Below are positions 17,103 through 23,363 of a stretch of 64,000 nt of DNA, piece by piece. The stretch is from Leptothoe sp034932105. Lineage in GTDB: Bacteria; Cyanobacteriota; Cyanobacteriia; Phormidesmidales; Phormidesmidaceae. Both the position numbers and the translations under genes were made by a program. The notes below the pieces were generated by a model that made no database searches, had not been told where the DNA came from, and saw nothing but the letters and a program-made list of their open reading frames with translations. Location of the stretch: assembly GCF_034932105.1 (NCBI RefSeq), contig NZ_JAYGIG010000115.1:62001-126000 (forward strand), read 5' to 3'. How positions within the stretch are numbered: the first letter of the stretch is position 1; each line of letters starts with the position of its first letter.

Positions 17103-17614
17103 AAACACAATCAGTTGCTAGCTATCATCCGATTATTGCCGAGCTAAACAACCTCCCTAGATACGATTTACTAGAAGGAGAGGATCTAGTTTGTAGGTGC
17201 TTTGAGCACGGTATTTTTGAATGGACTAATCCAAAGTTTTTGGTTTTCCTAAAGCACACCGTAGAAGCATATCTATATGACGAGATTGGGCGTAGGCAGC
17301 TGCGAGGGCTAATGTATGCCCGGTATGCAGCAGAGCACATGCCGCCAGGTGTTGATGACGACATTAAGCGCTGGATGGTTGCGATCGCAGCAGGTGAGCC
17401 CGAACCAAAACTAAAGAAACAAATCACCACCTTTCCAGGCCAGCCAAGCAATAAAGTATGGACCGGGCCATGTTGCCATTGGCCATCAGTACGCGGCAAC
17501 CTATGGAGCCAAGTATTTTGGGTTAAACAATCCCGTTTTGTTAACGGCAGACTCACCACAGAGCTAAGACGGCGACAGTCTAAGCTTAGGCGGCAGCAAA
17601 AAGAAGCCTCATAG
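17099..17614 (+). CDS. Hypothetical protein, coupled to the preceding gene
   Basis: This protein of about 171 residues starts MKTQSVASYHPIIAELNN. I choose ATG 17099 over the TTG nine bases upstream because it gives the ATGA overlap with the preceding stop. The C-terminal third is rich in basic residues (RFVNGRLTTELRRRQSKLRR), consistent with nucleic-acid contact. A middle segment, GPCCHWPSVRGNLWSQVFWV, carries a CC pair. The family is not recognised. Confidence 0.5.
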   Translation: MKTQSVASYHPIIAELNNLPRYDLLEGEDLVCRCFEHGIFEWTNPKFLVFLKHTVEAYLYDEIGRRQLRGLMYARYAAEHMPPGVDDDIKRWMVAIAAGEPEPKLKKQITTFPGQPSNKVWTGPCCHWPSVRGNLWSQVFWVKQSRFVNGRLTTELRRRQSKLRRQQKEAS

Positions 17615-17624
17615 AAATAATGCA

Positions 17625-17731
17625 ATGGGGAGAACGAGGTTATCCCCATTAGGCATAGCGTTAAAGTTACGGCCACGTCAGAGCGCAGCAGTTGCGGCCT
17701 ACGGCCCTGGCACATCGCTTGGCTCGTGGAC
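17625..17731. repeat. Dispersed palindromic intergenic repeat, copy 5 (long form)
   Basis: The best-preserved copy: ATGGGGAGAAC-gag-GTTATCCCCAT forms a near-perfect hairpin (one G-A mismatch). It is followed by TAGGCATAGCGTT, AGTTACGGCC and the same GCGGCCTACGGCC/CACATCGC tail as at 3827-3930. It sits between two convergent genes and overlaps the 3' end of the minus-strand gene. Confidence 0.75.
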
Positions 17732-18070
17732 TTGCGGAATGGGTTTAATCCGCCTGGGCTTGCCCCGAGTGTCCCCCTTGGACGTTTGCTTATCCCAAGA
17801 AGAAACCAACTTACGACACTGAGCCAGTGTGCGCCCCTGTATAACCCATCGGCCCAATTCAGCCGCCCGAACATCAGCCAGCTTCGACCCGACGGCACCG
17901 CCCCTAACATGCAGCTGCCCCAGAGTTTTACGACCCACCCCCCACTGCAAGCGATAATAGCGCCTCCCATGGCTTGGATATTCATATAATCCAAACCATT
18001 CAGAATTACCCGCCAATGAAGCTTGCGATCGCACAGCGTTATCCACCATCGGTGCGGCCCAAAATATCAT
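17699..18070 (-). CDS. Hypothetical accessory protein
   Basis: This 123-residue protein has a structured centre: WFGLYEYPSHGRRYYRLQW, then GRKTLGQLHVRGGAVGSKLA and AAELGRWVIQGRTLAQC. The pattern (short aromatic strands, then a basic helix) resembles small cyanobacterial accessory proteins that I cannot name. The C-terminal residues are encoded within the dispersed repeat and may have been recruited. A longer frame on the same strand (17125-17994) is a shadow of the plus-strand genes and is rejected. Confidence 0.5.
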   Translation of the reverse strand: MIFWAAPMVDNAVRSQASLAGNSEWFGLYEYPSHGRRYYRLQWGVGRKTLGQLHVRGGAVGSKLADVRAAELGRWVIQGRTLAQCRKLVSSWDKQTSKGDTRGKPRRIKPIPQVHEPSDVPGP

Positions 18071-18133
18071 CGATTGCAGTCTCCGCCCTGCTCAAAAAAA
18101 TTCTTAATTCCGTCAGCAGTCGTCGGAGCACTA

Positions 18134-18328
18134 CTAGCTGCTGACCACGATTTCCCCCGGTTCTCCCACCGGTATGGCCCCCCTTCCTATACGTTCTAAC
18201 AACTCAGACACACTGAGCCCATAAGAGTCAGCAATATCCATTAAGCCTTGCTTGCCATCCGGAGAAAGGGAAGCATTAAGGCGTTCCGTTTTTGGTTGAC
18301 CATGTTCGCTGTGTCCAGCTTTCGGCAT
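18134..18328 (-). CDS. Ribbon-helix-helix (CopG/Arc-like) DNA-binding protein
   Basis: From ATG 18328 the protein has about 64 residues: MPKAGHSEHGQPKTERLNAS, then LSPDGKQGLMDIADSYGLS and VSELLERIGRGAIPVGEPG. The short beta-strand with alternating residues followed by two helices is the ribbon-helix-helix plan. I prefer this start over the ATG at 18367, because a TATAAT on the minus strand lies within the first codons of the longer form and would be its own promoter. It may repress its own promoter region, where 11-bp direct repeats occur at 18436-18469. No toxin gene is obvious beside it. Confidence 0.6.
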   Translation of the reverse strand: MPKAGHSEHGQPKTERLNASLSPDGKQGLMDIADSYGLSVSELLERIGRGAIPVGEPGEIVVSS

Positions 18329-18435
18329 CTTCGAGAGCCTAGTCAAGAACGCCCATATTATACGCATAAACCCGTGAAGCCTAATAGAGCACGTACTTTC
18401 GTATTTACGTAAATTTCTATCTTGATTTCCCTTGC

Positions 18436-18469
18436 ATTATACACAACATATTTGTAAGATTATACACAA
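18436..18469 (-). promoter_or_regulatory. Two direct repeats ATTATACACAA, candidate operator/promoter
   Basis: ATTATACACAA occurs at 18436-18446 and again at 18459-18469, 23 bp apart (about two helical turns). Read on the minus strand each is TTGTGTATAAT, an extended -10 directed at the ribbon-helix-helix gene. A third copy, inverted, is at 14725-14734. The arrangement fits tandem promoters or binding sites for a small dimeric repressor. Confidence 0.45.
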
Positions 18470-18529
18470 AATAACTGAAGTCCCCTTTTTATAGGGCGTC
18501 AAAATTCAGCCATCAAGTAAGGATATTTA

Positions 18530-18718
18530 GTGGTGGAAGAAAAAGAAGAAAGAGTATTTCCTTGGGTAGTCGTTCAGCTAGGCCAAGTAACGACCGTTGA
18601 GGCCATGTTTAGACTGCAAGAGCAGGCCCTAATTTTTTTCAATGCTCTAGCCAAGGACAAACAGAACCGTAATCGATTCCAGGTCAAGCACTGTTCAAAG
18701 CTAAAGCTGAAGGAGTGA
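18530..18718 (+). CDS. Small hypothetical protein
   Basis: A 62-residue frame starts with GTG at 18530 (or the next GTG at 18533), seven to ten bp after AAGGAT. It contains VFPWVVVQLGQVTTVEAMFR and a helix LQEQALIFFNALAKDKQNR, then a basic tail. It ends one base before the next ATG, with the ribosome site for that gene (GAAGGAG) inside its last codons, so the two are coupled. Function unknown. Confidence 0.45.
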   Translation: MVEEKEERVFPWVVVQLGQVTTVEAMFRLQEQALIFFNALAKDKQNRNRFQVKHCSKLKLKE

Positions 18719-18719
18719 T

Positions 18720-19130
18720 ATGCGATCGCAGATTATTCTAGCCATCAGCCTAGGCTTAGCGCCCTGGCTAACGGCCTCAAGCTGTATCGGCAAGGTTGTA
18801 TCAGCCACCGTTAATACAGTCGCTGACGAGGTTACGAGCAGCAGCTCAGCCATGGCTGAAGATATGGAAGTAGGGCTAAGTTCTAAACCTGCCATGCCCC
18901 CAGCGGGCCTACAGCCCTATGCCCTAGATGGTGCGTTGAGTGATGCTGACATAAACGCCCTGCTGCATCTCAGCTGGCCTCAAAAATACGAATCCATAAT
19001 TGATCGGTTTGGGATGCCAGCCTACCGGACCACAGACCAAGACTTTTATCAGCTGCCCTATGGTCGGTGGGCAGCTATCAACTACACAGGGAGACAGGCA
19101 GTTAGTTACAGCCTGGGCGATAGCCAGTGA
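18720..19130 (+). CDS. Putative lipoprotein
   Basis: This 136-residue protein has a signal sequence MRSQIILAISLGLAPWLTASSC. LTASSC is an acceptable lipobox with Cys-22 as the lipid-attached residue. The mature part has a serine-rich linker and then a compact domain with QKYESIIDRFGMPAYRTTDQ and GRWAAINYTGRQAVSYSLG. A strong AAGGAG precedes the ATG. It may be surface-exposed on the host, as are some prophage-encoded exclusion lipoproteins, but this is inference from location only. It overlaps the next small gene by GTGA. Confidence 0.55.
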   Translation: MRSQIILAISLGLAPWLTASSCIGKVVSATVNTVADEVTSSSSAMAEDMEVGLSSKPAMPPAGLQPYALDGALSDADINALLHLSWPQKYESIIDRFGMPAYRTTDQDFYQLPYGRWAAINYTGRQAVSYSLGDSQ

Positions 19131-19282
19131 CAGAACAGCAACTAGAATGGCGTGCGATCGCAATCAGTGAACTAATCGACCTACTCTACTTACTCAACAG
19201 CGATACAGAATTTACGGTGCAAAATTTTCAGCAGCGAATCCTATTACTTTCAGAAGAACATCAAAGTCCAGTCAACAATTAA
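19127..19282 (+). CDS. Very small hypothetical protein (51 aa)
   Basis: GTG 19127 overlaps the stop of the lipoprotein gene (GTGA) and opens a 51-codon frame ending TAA at 19280-19282. The product is amphipathic and helical (LEWRAIAISELIDLLYLLN ... NFQQRILLLSEEHQS). Translational coupling and a clean helical pattern support it, but the length makes it weak. The IS110-type element begins immediately downstream. Confidence 0.4.
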   Translation: MTEQQLEWRAIAISELIDLLYLLNSDTEFTVQNFQQRILLLSEEHQSPVNN

Positions 19283-19308
19283 CTTTAGACCTTAGTCCAA
19301 TGTAAAAA

Positions 19309-19351
19309 CAAGAAAAACCTTCACATATTCTGTGAAGGATTGATTTTCTTG
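19309..19351 (+). ncRNA. Left-end stem-loop of the IS110-type leader
   Basis: CAAGAAAA (19309-19316) pairs with TTTTCTTG (19344-19351), and within it CCTTCAC (19318-19324) pairs with GTGAAGG (19332-19338). It could be a terminator for the upstream small genes or the first structural element of the leader RNA. The T-run lies inside the stem, not after it, so a simple terminator is less likely. Confidence 0.55.
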
Positions 19352-19387
19352 TTAATACGGGTCAGCTTCGATGACTTAAAGGAACTA

Positions 19388-19457
19388 GGATCAAACCGCC
19401 TGATGAGTCCCATGGAAAAAGGACGAAACTCTTAAAAACTAAGAGTCGCGGGATTCC
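19388..19457 (+). ncRNA. Type I hammerhead ribozyme in the transposase leader
   Basis: All conserved core parts are present in order. Stem I 5' strand is CCGC (19396-19399), followed by CTGATGA (19400-19406). Stem II is GTCC (19407-19410)/GGAC (19421-19424) with a 10-nt loop, and then GAAA (19425-19428). Stem III is CTCTT (19429-19433)/AAGAG (19441-19445) plus the A-U pair of 19428 with 19446. The cleavage nucleotide is C 19447, and the stem I 3' strand is GCGG (19448-19451). Stem I can extend past an AAA bulge (19393-19395) through ATC/GAT and GG/CC (19388-19392 with 19452-19457). Such a bulge is where natural hammerheads contact loop II. Stem I is open-ended, hence type I. Cleavage is predicted between 19447 and 19448. 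Confidence 0.88.
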
Positions 19458-19590
19458 CGCAGAAGGCAATTTTGTTTTGTGCTAAAGATGGCCAACAATA
19501 ATTGTTAGCTTCAATTTATACCGAACTATTGCCTTCTTTGAGTCGCTGCTTTAAGGGTAGTTTGGCCATTTTTTGGCTTAAAGGAATAAC
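19448..19590 (+). ncRNA. Candidate bridge/seek RNA following the ribozyme cut
   Basis: The RNA downstream of the predicted cut starts GCGGGATTCCCGC, itself a 5-bp hairpin that competes with stem I. Then AGAAGGCAAT (19461-19470) pairs perfectly with ATTGCCTTCT (19528-19537), enclosing GCTAA/TTAGC (19481-19485 with 19505-19509). ATGGCCAA (19488-19495) inside that loop is complementary to TTGGCCAT (19562-19569) outside it, so an 8-bp pseudoknot is possible. IS110 elements are known to encode a structured guide RNA next to the recombinase gene. This RNA is in the right place; guide sequences were not assigned. Confidence 0.55.
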
Positions 19591-19608
19591 GATCAAGGCT
19601 CTTCAAAC

Positions 19609-20916
19609 ATGGTAAAAATAATCGGGTGCGACTGTGGAAAAGATAGTCTGTATGTTTGTGTTGTTGATAAAGCTCCAAGAGATTTCAAAAGCTTTAGTAG
19701 AAGCTATAAGCCAAAAATTCTCAAAATTTCCCACGAGGCAATAGATTGGTTAATAGAAGAAAATGCAGACTGCTACGTACTAGAACCAACTGGATCATAT
19801 TCCTATATATGGGTTGACCAGCTTAAAAAGCATGGAAAGGACGTGAGGTTAGTCAGCCCTAGGAGAATCACGGCATACCGTTCTTATAAAGGGGTTAATA
19901 ACAAAAAAGACAAAGAAGATGCAGCCGCGATCGCGGTTTATGCTTTAGAAAATTACTTTAATTCCAGTGCCTTTATCGGGATAGAACAGATGGAATTAAA
20001 GGAACATTTTCTAGCATTAAAAAACACCATCAATAATAGAAATCCAATGATAAATAGGCTATGCCAACGCCTATGCTATGAAGTTCCTGAAATTGTAAAC
20101 ACGGTTGAAGATTCCGGTAGAAGTTGGCTAAACCCTAAACCGCCCGCAATCCTCAGATTTATTGCAGGAGAACCAGACAACCCAGAAGACAGGCACAGAA
20201 AGAAACGCCAAGAAAAAGTAGACAACACAATAGGTAGAGGTATAAGCGACCACAGCAAGTTATTAGCAGAGCAGATATGTCATTTACACAAGGTAGAATA
20301 TCCGCTTGAAATTAAGGTGGACAATATTTTATCAGACGAAAAATTTGCCAAATACAGCAAAGTTTTTGACGAGTTCCTAATGGGTCCAAAGACAAGGTTG
20401 TCTTTGACATGTGCAATATACCCATTTGAAAGTTTCCTAGAAGATGGGAAAGAGATCGTAGAGTTTATATCTAGTACCGACAAATCAAAAAATAAGCGCA
20501 CCAGGCGAAACCGAAGCGAAGGAGCTTTTAAGTTAAGCCTAGGCATGGGCTTAATTTTCAAAGAATCTGGCACTAAGAAAGGATGGGTCAAAGGGGGGCC
20601 TAAACACGCTCGAGCAACCTTGTGGACTTACGTTACCACCACAATCCTAATGAATAGGAAAATGAAAACCGCTAACGCCGACATACAAACGGCAGTAGCG
20701 ACACTTGGTAACCCCAAGGTTAGTCATTGGCTAAATACAGAGCTTATTAAGGCAATTGCGGCACTAACTGACACTACCGAAGAAGTTGCAGCATTACGAC
20801 TGCACTACATGTATTTAAGGCCAAATGAAGCTAGCTTTAAGCGCCGATCTGCCACAGCATCAAGATTGACTAGAAGAATGTATAAGCTTCTAGCCAAAGA
20901 GTTTGTTCAAAAATGA
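19609..20916 (+). CDS. IS110-family DEDD transposase/recombinase
   Basis: This 435-residue protein has an N-terminal RuvC-like DEDD domain. GCDCGKDSLYVCVVD (first Asp, residue 8), CYVLEPTGSY (Glu, near 59) and NKKDKEDAAAIAVYA (two Asp, near 103-106) give the DEDD set. The C-terminal region has SLGMGLIFKESGTKKGWVKG followed by PKHARATLW, matching the C-terminal domain in which a serine (in ESGT) forms the covalent DNA link. All these residues appear intact, so the enzyme may be active. Between the domains lies a helical spacer including KKRQEKVDNTIGRG. AAGG lies about 10 bp before the ATG. The gene is AT-rich and Lys-rich compared with flanking chromosome genes. Confidence 0.85.
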   Translation: MVKIIGCDCGKDSLYVCVVDKAPRDFKSFSRSYKPKILKISHEAIDWLIEENADCYVLEPTGSYSYIWVDQLKKHGKDVRLVSPRRITAYRSYKGVNNKKDKEDAAAIAVYALENYFNSSAFIGIEQMELKEHFLALKNTINNRNPMINRLCQRLCYEVPEIVNTVEDSGRSWLNPKPPAILRFIAGEPDNPEDRHRKKRQEKVDNTIGRGISDHSKLLAEQICHLHKVEYPLEIKVDNILSDEKFAKYSKVFDEFLMGPKTRLSLTCAIYPFESFLEDGKEIVEFISSTDKSKNKRTRRNRSEGAFKLSLGMGLIFKESGTKKGWVKGGPKHARATLWTYVTTTILMNRKMKTANADIQTAVATLGNPKVSHWLNTELIKAIAALTDTTEEVAALRLHYMYLRPNEASFKRRSATASRLTRRMYKLLAKEFVQK

Positions 20917-20973
20917 AACCGTAGCCAGATGCGATCGCACCAAAACGAATTGCGATCGCATCTAGTTTAATAA

Positions 20974-21027
20974 GGTGAGAGTGACCAGTAGGAAAAGTCC
21001 TATCTCTATAAAGTCCAACGTCTCACC
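20974..21027 (+). ncRNA. Stem-loop downstream of the transposase
   Basis: GGTGAGA (20974-20980) pairs with TCTCACC (21021-21027). Inside is a small hairpin TAGGA-aaag-TCCTA (20989-21002) and a 3' single-stranded part TCTATAAAGTCCAACG. AGTCCAACGT here resembles AGTCCAATGT at the left end of the element (19294-19303). It may be the right-end structure of the IS or a separate small RNA. No known class was matched. Confidence 0.4.
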
Positions 21028-21137
21028 TAAAATAATAGAGACTCTAAGGAACTTTAGCAAGATTCTTCGCTGAAAGCTGGAATAAAAGCGGGATCAAGTT
21101 GCCTTAGTTCTGGCTAATTTGGGGTAGGGTGATTATC

Positions 21138-21181
21138 CCCTAGGGAGTAAATCGTTTTCCATGGCCATTGGCTCCCTAGGG
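21138..21181. promoter_or_regulatory. Perfect 10-bp inverted repeat upstream of rsmH
   Basis: CCCTAGGGAG (21138-21147) and CTCCCTAGGG (21172-21181) are perfect inverted copies separated by 24 bp. They lie 80 bp before the rsmH start. The site could be a hairpin in the rsmH leader or a dimeric regulator site. No T-run follows, so it is not a typical terminator. Confidence 0.45.
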
Positions 21182-21226
21182 TATGATGCGTTGAAATATA
21201 TGCTTACGTTAGCTTCTAGCCTCAAT

Positions 21227-21259
21227 GAGGCATCCCTGAGGCATCCCTGAGGTACCCCT
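21227..21259. repeat. Three 11-bp tandem repeats abutting the rsmH start
   Basis: GAGGCATCCCT occurs twice in tandem and is followed by GAGGTACCCCT, ending one base before the GTG at 21260. The GAGG of each repeat could serve as a ribosome-binding site; the last is 11 bp from the start. Copy-number change would alter initiation. Confidence 0.7.
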
Positions 21260-22174
21260 GTGACCCATGACGACCCTAAGGCTCAGCAAGCATTGGCTCT
21301 ATCAGCCCAGGCAGCCCCTTCAGACTTTGTGCACCAATCGGTACTAGCTAAGGAAGTTTTGGCGGGTTTAGCGCCGAAATCCAATGGTTATTATTTGGAT
21401 GTCACGGTGGGCGGGGGCGGCCACAGCCGCTTAATTTTAGAAACCGATCCGACGATTCGTCTGCTGGCCCTAGATCAAGACCCCAACGCCCTGGATGCGG
21501 CCCGGCAGAATTTGGGGGAATTCGGGGATAGAGTAACGTTTTGGCAGGGCAATTTTGCGGAGTTTTCACCCCTGGATCAACGCTTTGATGGAGTGTTGGC
21601 GGATTTGGGGGTGAGTTCGCCTCAATTGGATCGCCCCGAGCGGGGATTTAGCTTTCGCCACCAGGGGGCACTGGATATGCGCATGGATCCGACCCAGGAA
21701 TTGACGGCGGCTGATTTGGTTAACCGTGGGGCAGAGCGGGAACTGGCGGATATTTTTTATAACTATGGTGAGGAGCGGCTTTCTCGTCGCATTGCCCGTT
21801 GCATTGTGGAGCGTCGACCGTTCCAGACCACAACGGCCTTGGCGGATGCGATCGCATCCAGCGTGCCTAGCAAGTACCGCCACGGTCGTATTCATCCTGC
21901 CACTCGGGTGTTTCAGGCATTGCGCATCGCTGTCAACCGAGAGTTGGAAGTCCTCGAACAGCTGATTGAAGTTGGGCCCAGCTGGCTAGTCCCCAGGGGG
22001 AAACTGGCCATTATTAGCTTCCACAGCCTAGAGGACCGTCGGGTCAAACATGGCATGCGCGACCATGAACAGCTCAATGTGCTGACCAAAAAGCCGATTA
22101 TTGCCAGCGATGAAGAAGTGCGGCGCAACCCCAGGGCCCGTTCGGCAAAACTGCGGCTAGCAGAGAGAATTTAG
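21260..22174 (+). CDS. rsmH: 16S rRNA (cytosine-1402-N4)-methyltransferase RsmH
   Basis: This 304-residue enzyme methylates N4 of C1402 in the decoding centre of 16S rRNA. The SAM-binding motif is YYLDVTVGGGGHSRLILE (residues ~47-64). LADLGVSSPQLDRPERGFSF is the family-specific loop near 112-131, and the end carries IISFHSLEDRRVKHGMRDHE. Length and motifs match the family. It starts with GTG (no in-frame ATG nearby) right after three 11-bp repeats. Unlike many bacteria it is not beside a dcw cluster here, which is common in cyanobacteria. It follows the IS110-type element and is the first clearly chromosomal housekeeping gene of the window. Confidence 0.95.
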   Translation: MTHDDPKAQQALALSAQAAPSDFVHQSVLAKEVLAGLAPKSNGYYLDVTVGGGGHSRLILETDPTIRLLALDQDPNALDAARQNLGEFGDRVTFWQGNFAEFSPLDQRFDGVLADLGVSSPQLDRPERGFSFRHQGALDMRMDPTQELTAADLVNRGAERELADIFYNYGEERLSRRIARCIVERRPFQTTTALADAIASSVPSKYRHGRIHPATRVFQALRIAVNRELEVLEQLIEVGPSWLVPRGKLAIISFHSLEDRRVKHGMRDHEQLNVLTKKPIIASDEEVRRNPRARSAKLRLAERI

Positions 22175-22185
22175 GGCAATGGGAT

Positions 22186-23070
22186 TTAGGGCAATAGTGC
22201 CTGATAGGGTGTTACCCCCGTTAGGGTGAGGGTATAGTCAAAGCTAGTCCCATCGCTGATTTGCCAGTCCGTTATCAATCCATGGGCATCGACCACAGGG
22301 AGGGTGCCCTGGGGACTGACCACGGCAAAATATACGTCGGTTTGAGGCAATGCAAAGTCCTGGATCGATGCCTGTAGACTATCTGGGTCACTTTGGGTGA
22401 GGAGGCGACCGTCCTGGTCAAAGACGAATAGTTGGGAATCGCCCCCAATGTAGGTACGGGTGACGTCTAGCTCGAGGGAAACCCGATCGCCCAGACGGGC
22501 TAAAAAGCTGTAAACCTGTTGGTCACCGTTGACGCGGCCCCCAGTGACGTTAAACCCATGGGTCGTATCTAAGGGATTTGCCCAAGCCGTCAATAGCTCT
22601 GGGCTGTTGGCGGTGAGTTCCGCTGGAATGAGATTGGCCGTTGGCTCAATGTCGTCATTTAATTCAATGATGGGGCGACGATTGGCCAGGGTGGCTAGGG
22701 CTCGGTTCCAATCTAAGGGTTGGGGCTCAGGGGCAGTGGGTTGTTGATCGAGGGTGATAAATAGGGATTGGGTGCGATCGCAACTGGATGAAGCTTGAGG
22801 CGGTAATGAACTGGTTTGCCATACCTGTAACTGTCGTCTAACCCCCAATAGCTCTTGCCGATAATCAGGTGATACCTCCTCCGAAGCCATCAGCCCGCTA
22901 GTAATATCGATGGCTTCCTGCCATTGTCCTAAACAAATAGCCCGCTCCAGCTGGGCCAAATCGTCGTCAATTGTATGGGGCAATGACTGACCATAGGCCC
23001 CCATTGTCCATCCCCCCACTAGGGAAAACACCATAGCTAACCCTAGACCAGGAGAGCAAAACATACCCAT
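22186..23070 (-). CDS. Secreted protein with a PPC-like domain
   Basis: This 294-residue protein has a hydrophobic signal region (LAMVFSLVGGWTMGAYGQS) with likely cleavage after GAYGQS. Residues about 30-75 form a helical segment (LERAICLGQWQEAIDITSGL) typical of a degenerate repeat. The C-terminal ~115 residues (NVTGGRVNGDQQVYSFLARL, DRVSLELDVTR, DSQLFVFDQDGRLLTQSD, TDVYFAVVSPQG) have the beta-sandwich pattern of bacterial pre-peptidase C-terminal (PPC) domains. It is convergent with rsmH, with 11 bp between stops. Probably periplasmic or exported; the role is unknown. Confidence 0.65.
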   Translation of the reverse strand: MGMFCSPGLGLAMVFSLVGGWTMGAYGQSLPHTIDDDLAQLERAICLGQWQEAIDITSGLMASEEVSPDYRQELLGVRRQLQVWQTSSLPPQASSSCDRTQSLFITLDQQPTAPEPQPLDWNRALATLANRRPIIELNDDIEPTANLIPAELTANSPELLTAWANPLDTTHGFNVTGGRVNGDQQVYSFLARLGDRVSLELDVTRTYIGGDSQLFVFDQDGRLLTQSDPDSLQASIQDFALPQTDVYFAVVSPQGTLPVVDAHGLITDWQISDGTSFDYTLTLTGVTPYQALLP

Positions 23071-23363
23071 AGTTTTCCACCTATATGAACCAAACCTGCT
23101 ATGAACTAACTACTATGAACTAAACCATATGAGCCAAAATCAACCAAACCGTACTTAGCCCATAGCCCACCAATAGTTCACACAATAAGCCCACAGTGTA
23201 AGGCTACCCCAACCTATATTATTCTCCTGCTGACGATGGATGAATTTGGATGGATGAATTTGGGTTGAAACAAGTCTAGTTGTCTATGTATCTCCCTGGG
23301 CACACTAAGATTGATCGGTAAATATAAGAATTCTGCGCTGAATCCTGTCAAGGATTGGACCTA

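Larger units (their letters stand above)
19283..21057 (+). mobile_element. IS110-type insertion element with long structured leader
   Basis: It comprises about 325 bp of non-coding leader, a DEDD transposase (19609-20916) and about 140 bp of 3' non-coding DNA. There are no long terminal inverted repeats, as usual for IS110 elements. The ends are not certain. AACTTTAG occurs at 19281-19288 and at 21050-21057 and may mark the junction cores. The leader holds a hammerhead ribozyme and a further folded RNA. Flanking genes are the phage block (left) and rsmH (right). Confidence 0.6.

Noticed and set aside
17125..17994. 289-codon open frame on the minus strand
   Set aside because: It crosses two plausible genes and the dispersed repeat, and the product is low in recognisable structure; the shorter genes fit better.
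19309..19351. Left-end stem-loop as an ordinary terminator
   Set aside because: The T-run is within the stem and not after it, so it does not fit the usual intrinsic terminator; it was kept only as a structural element.
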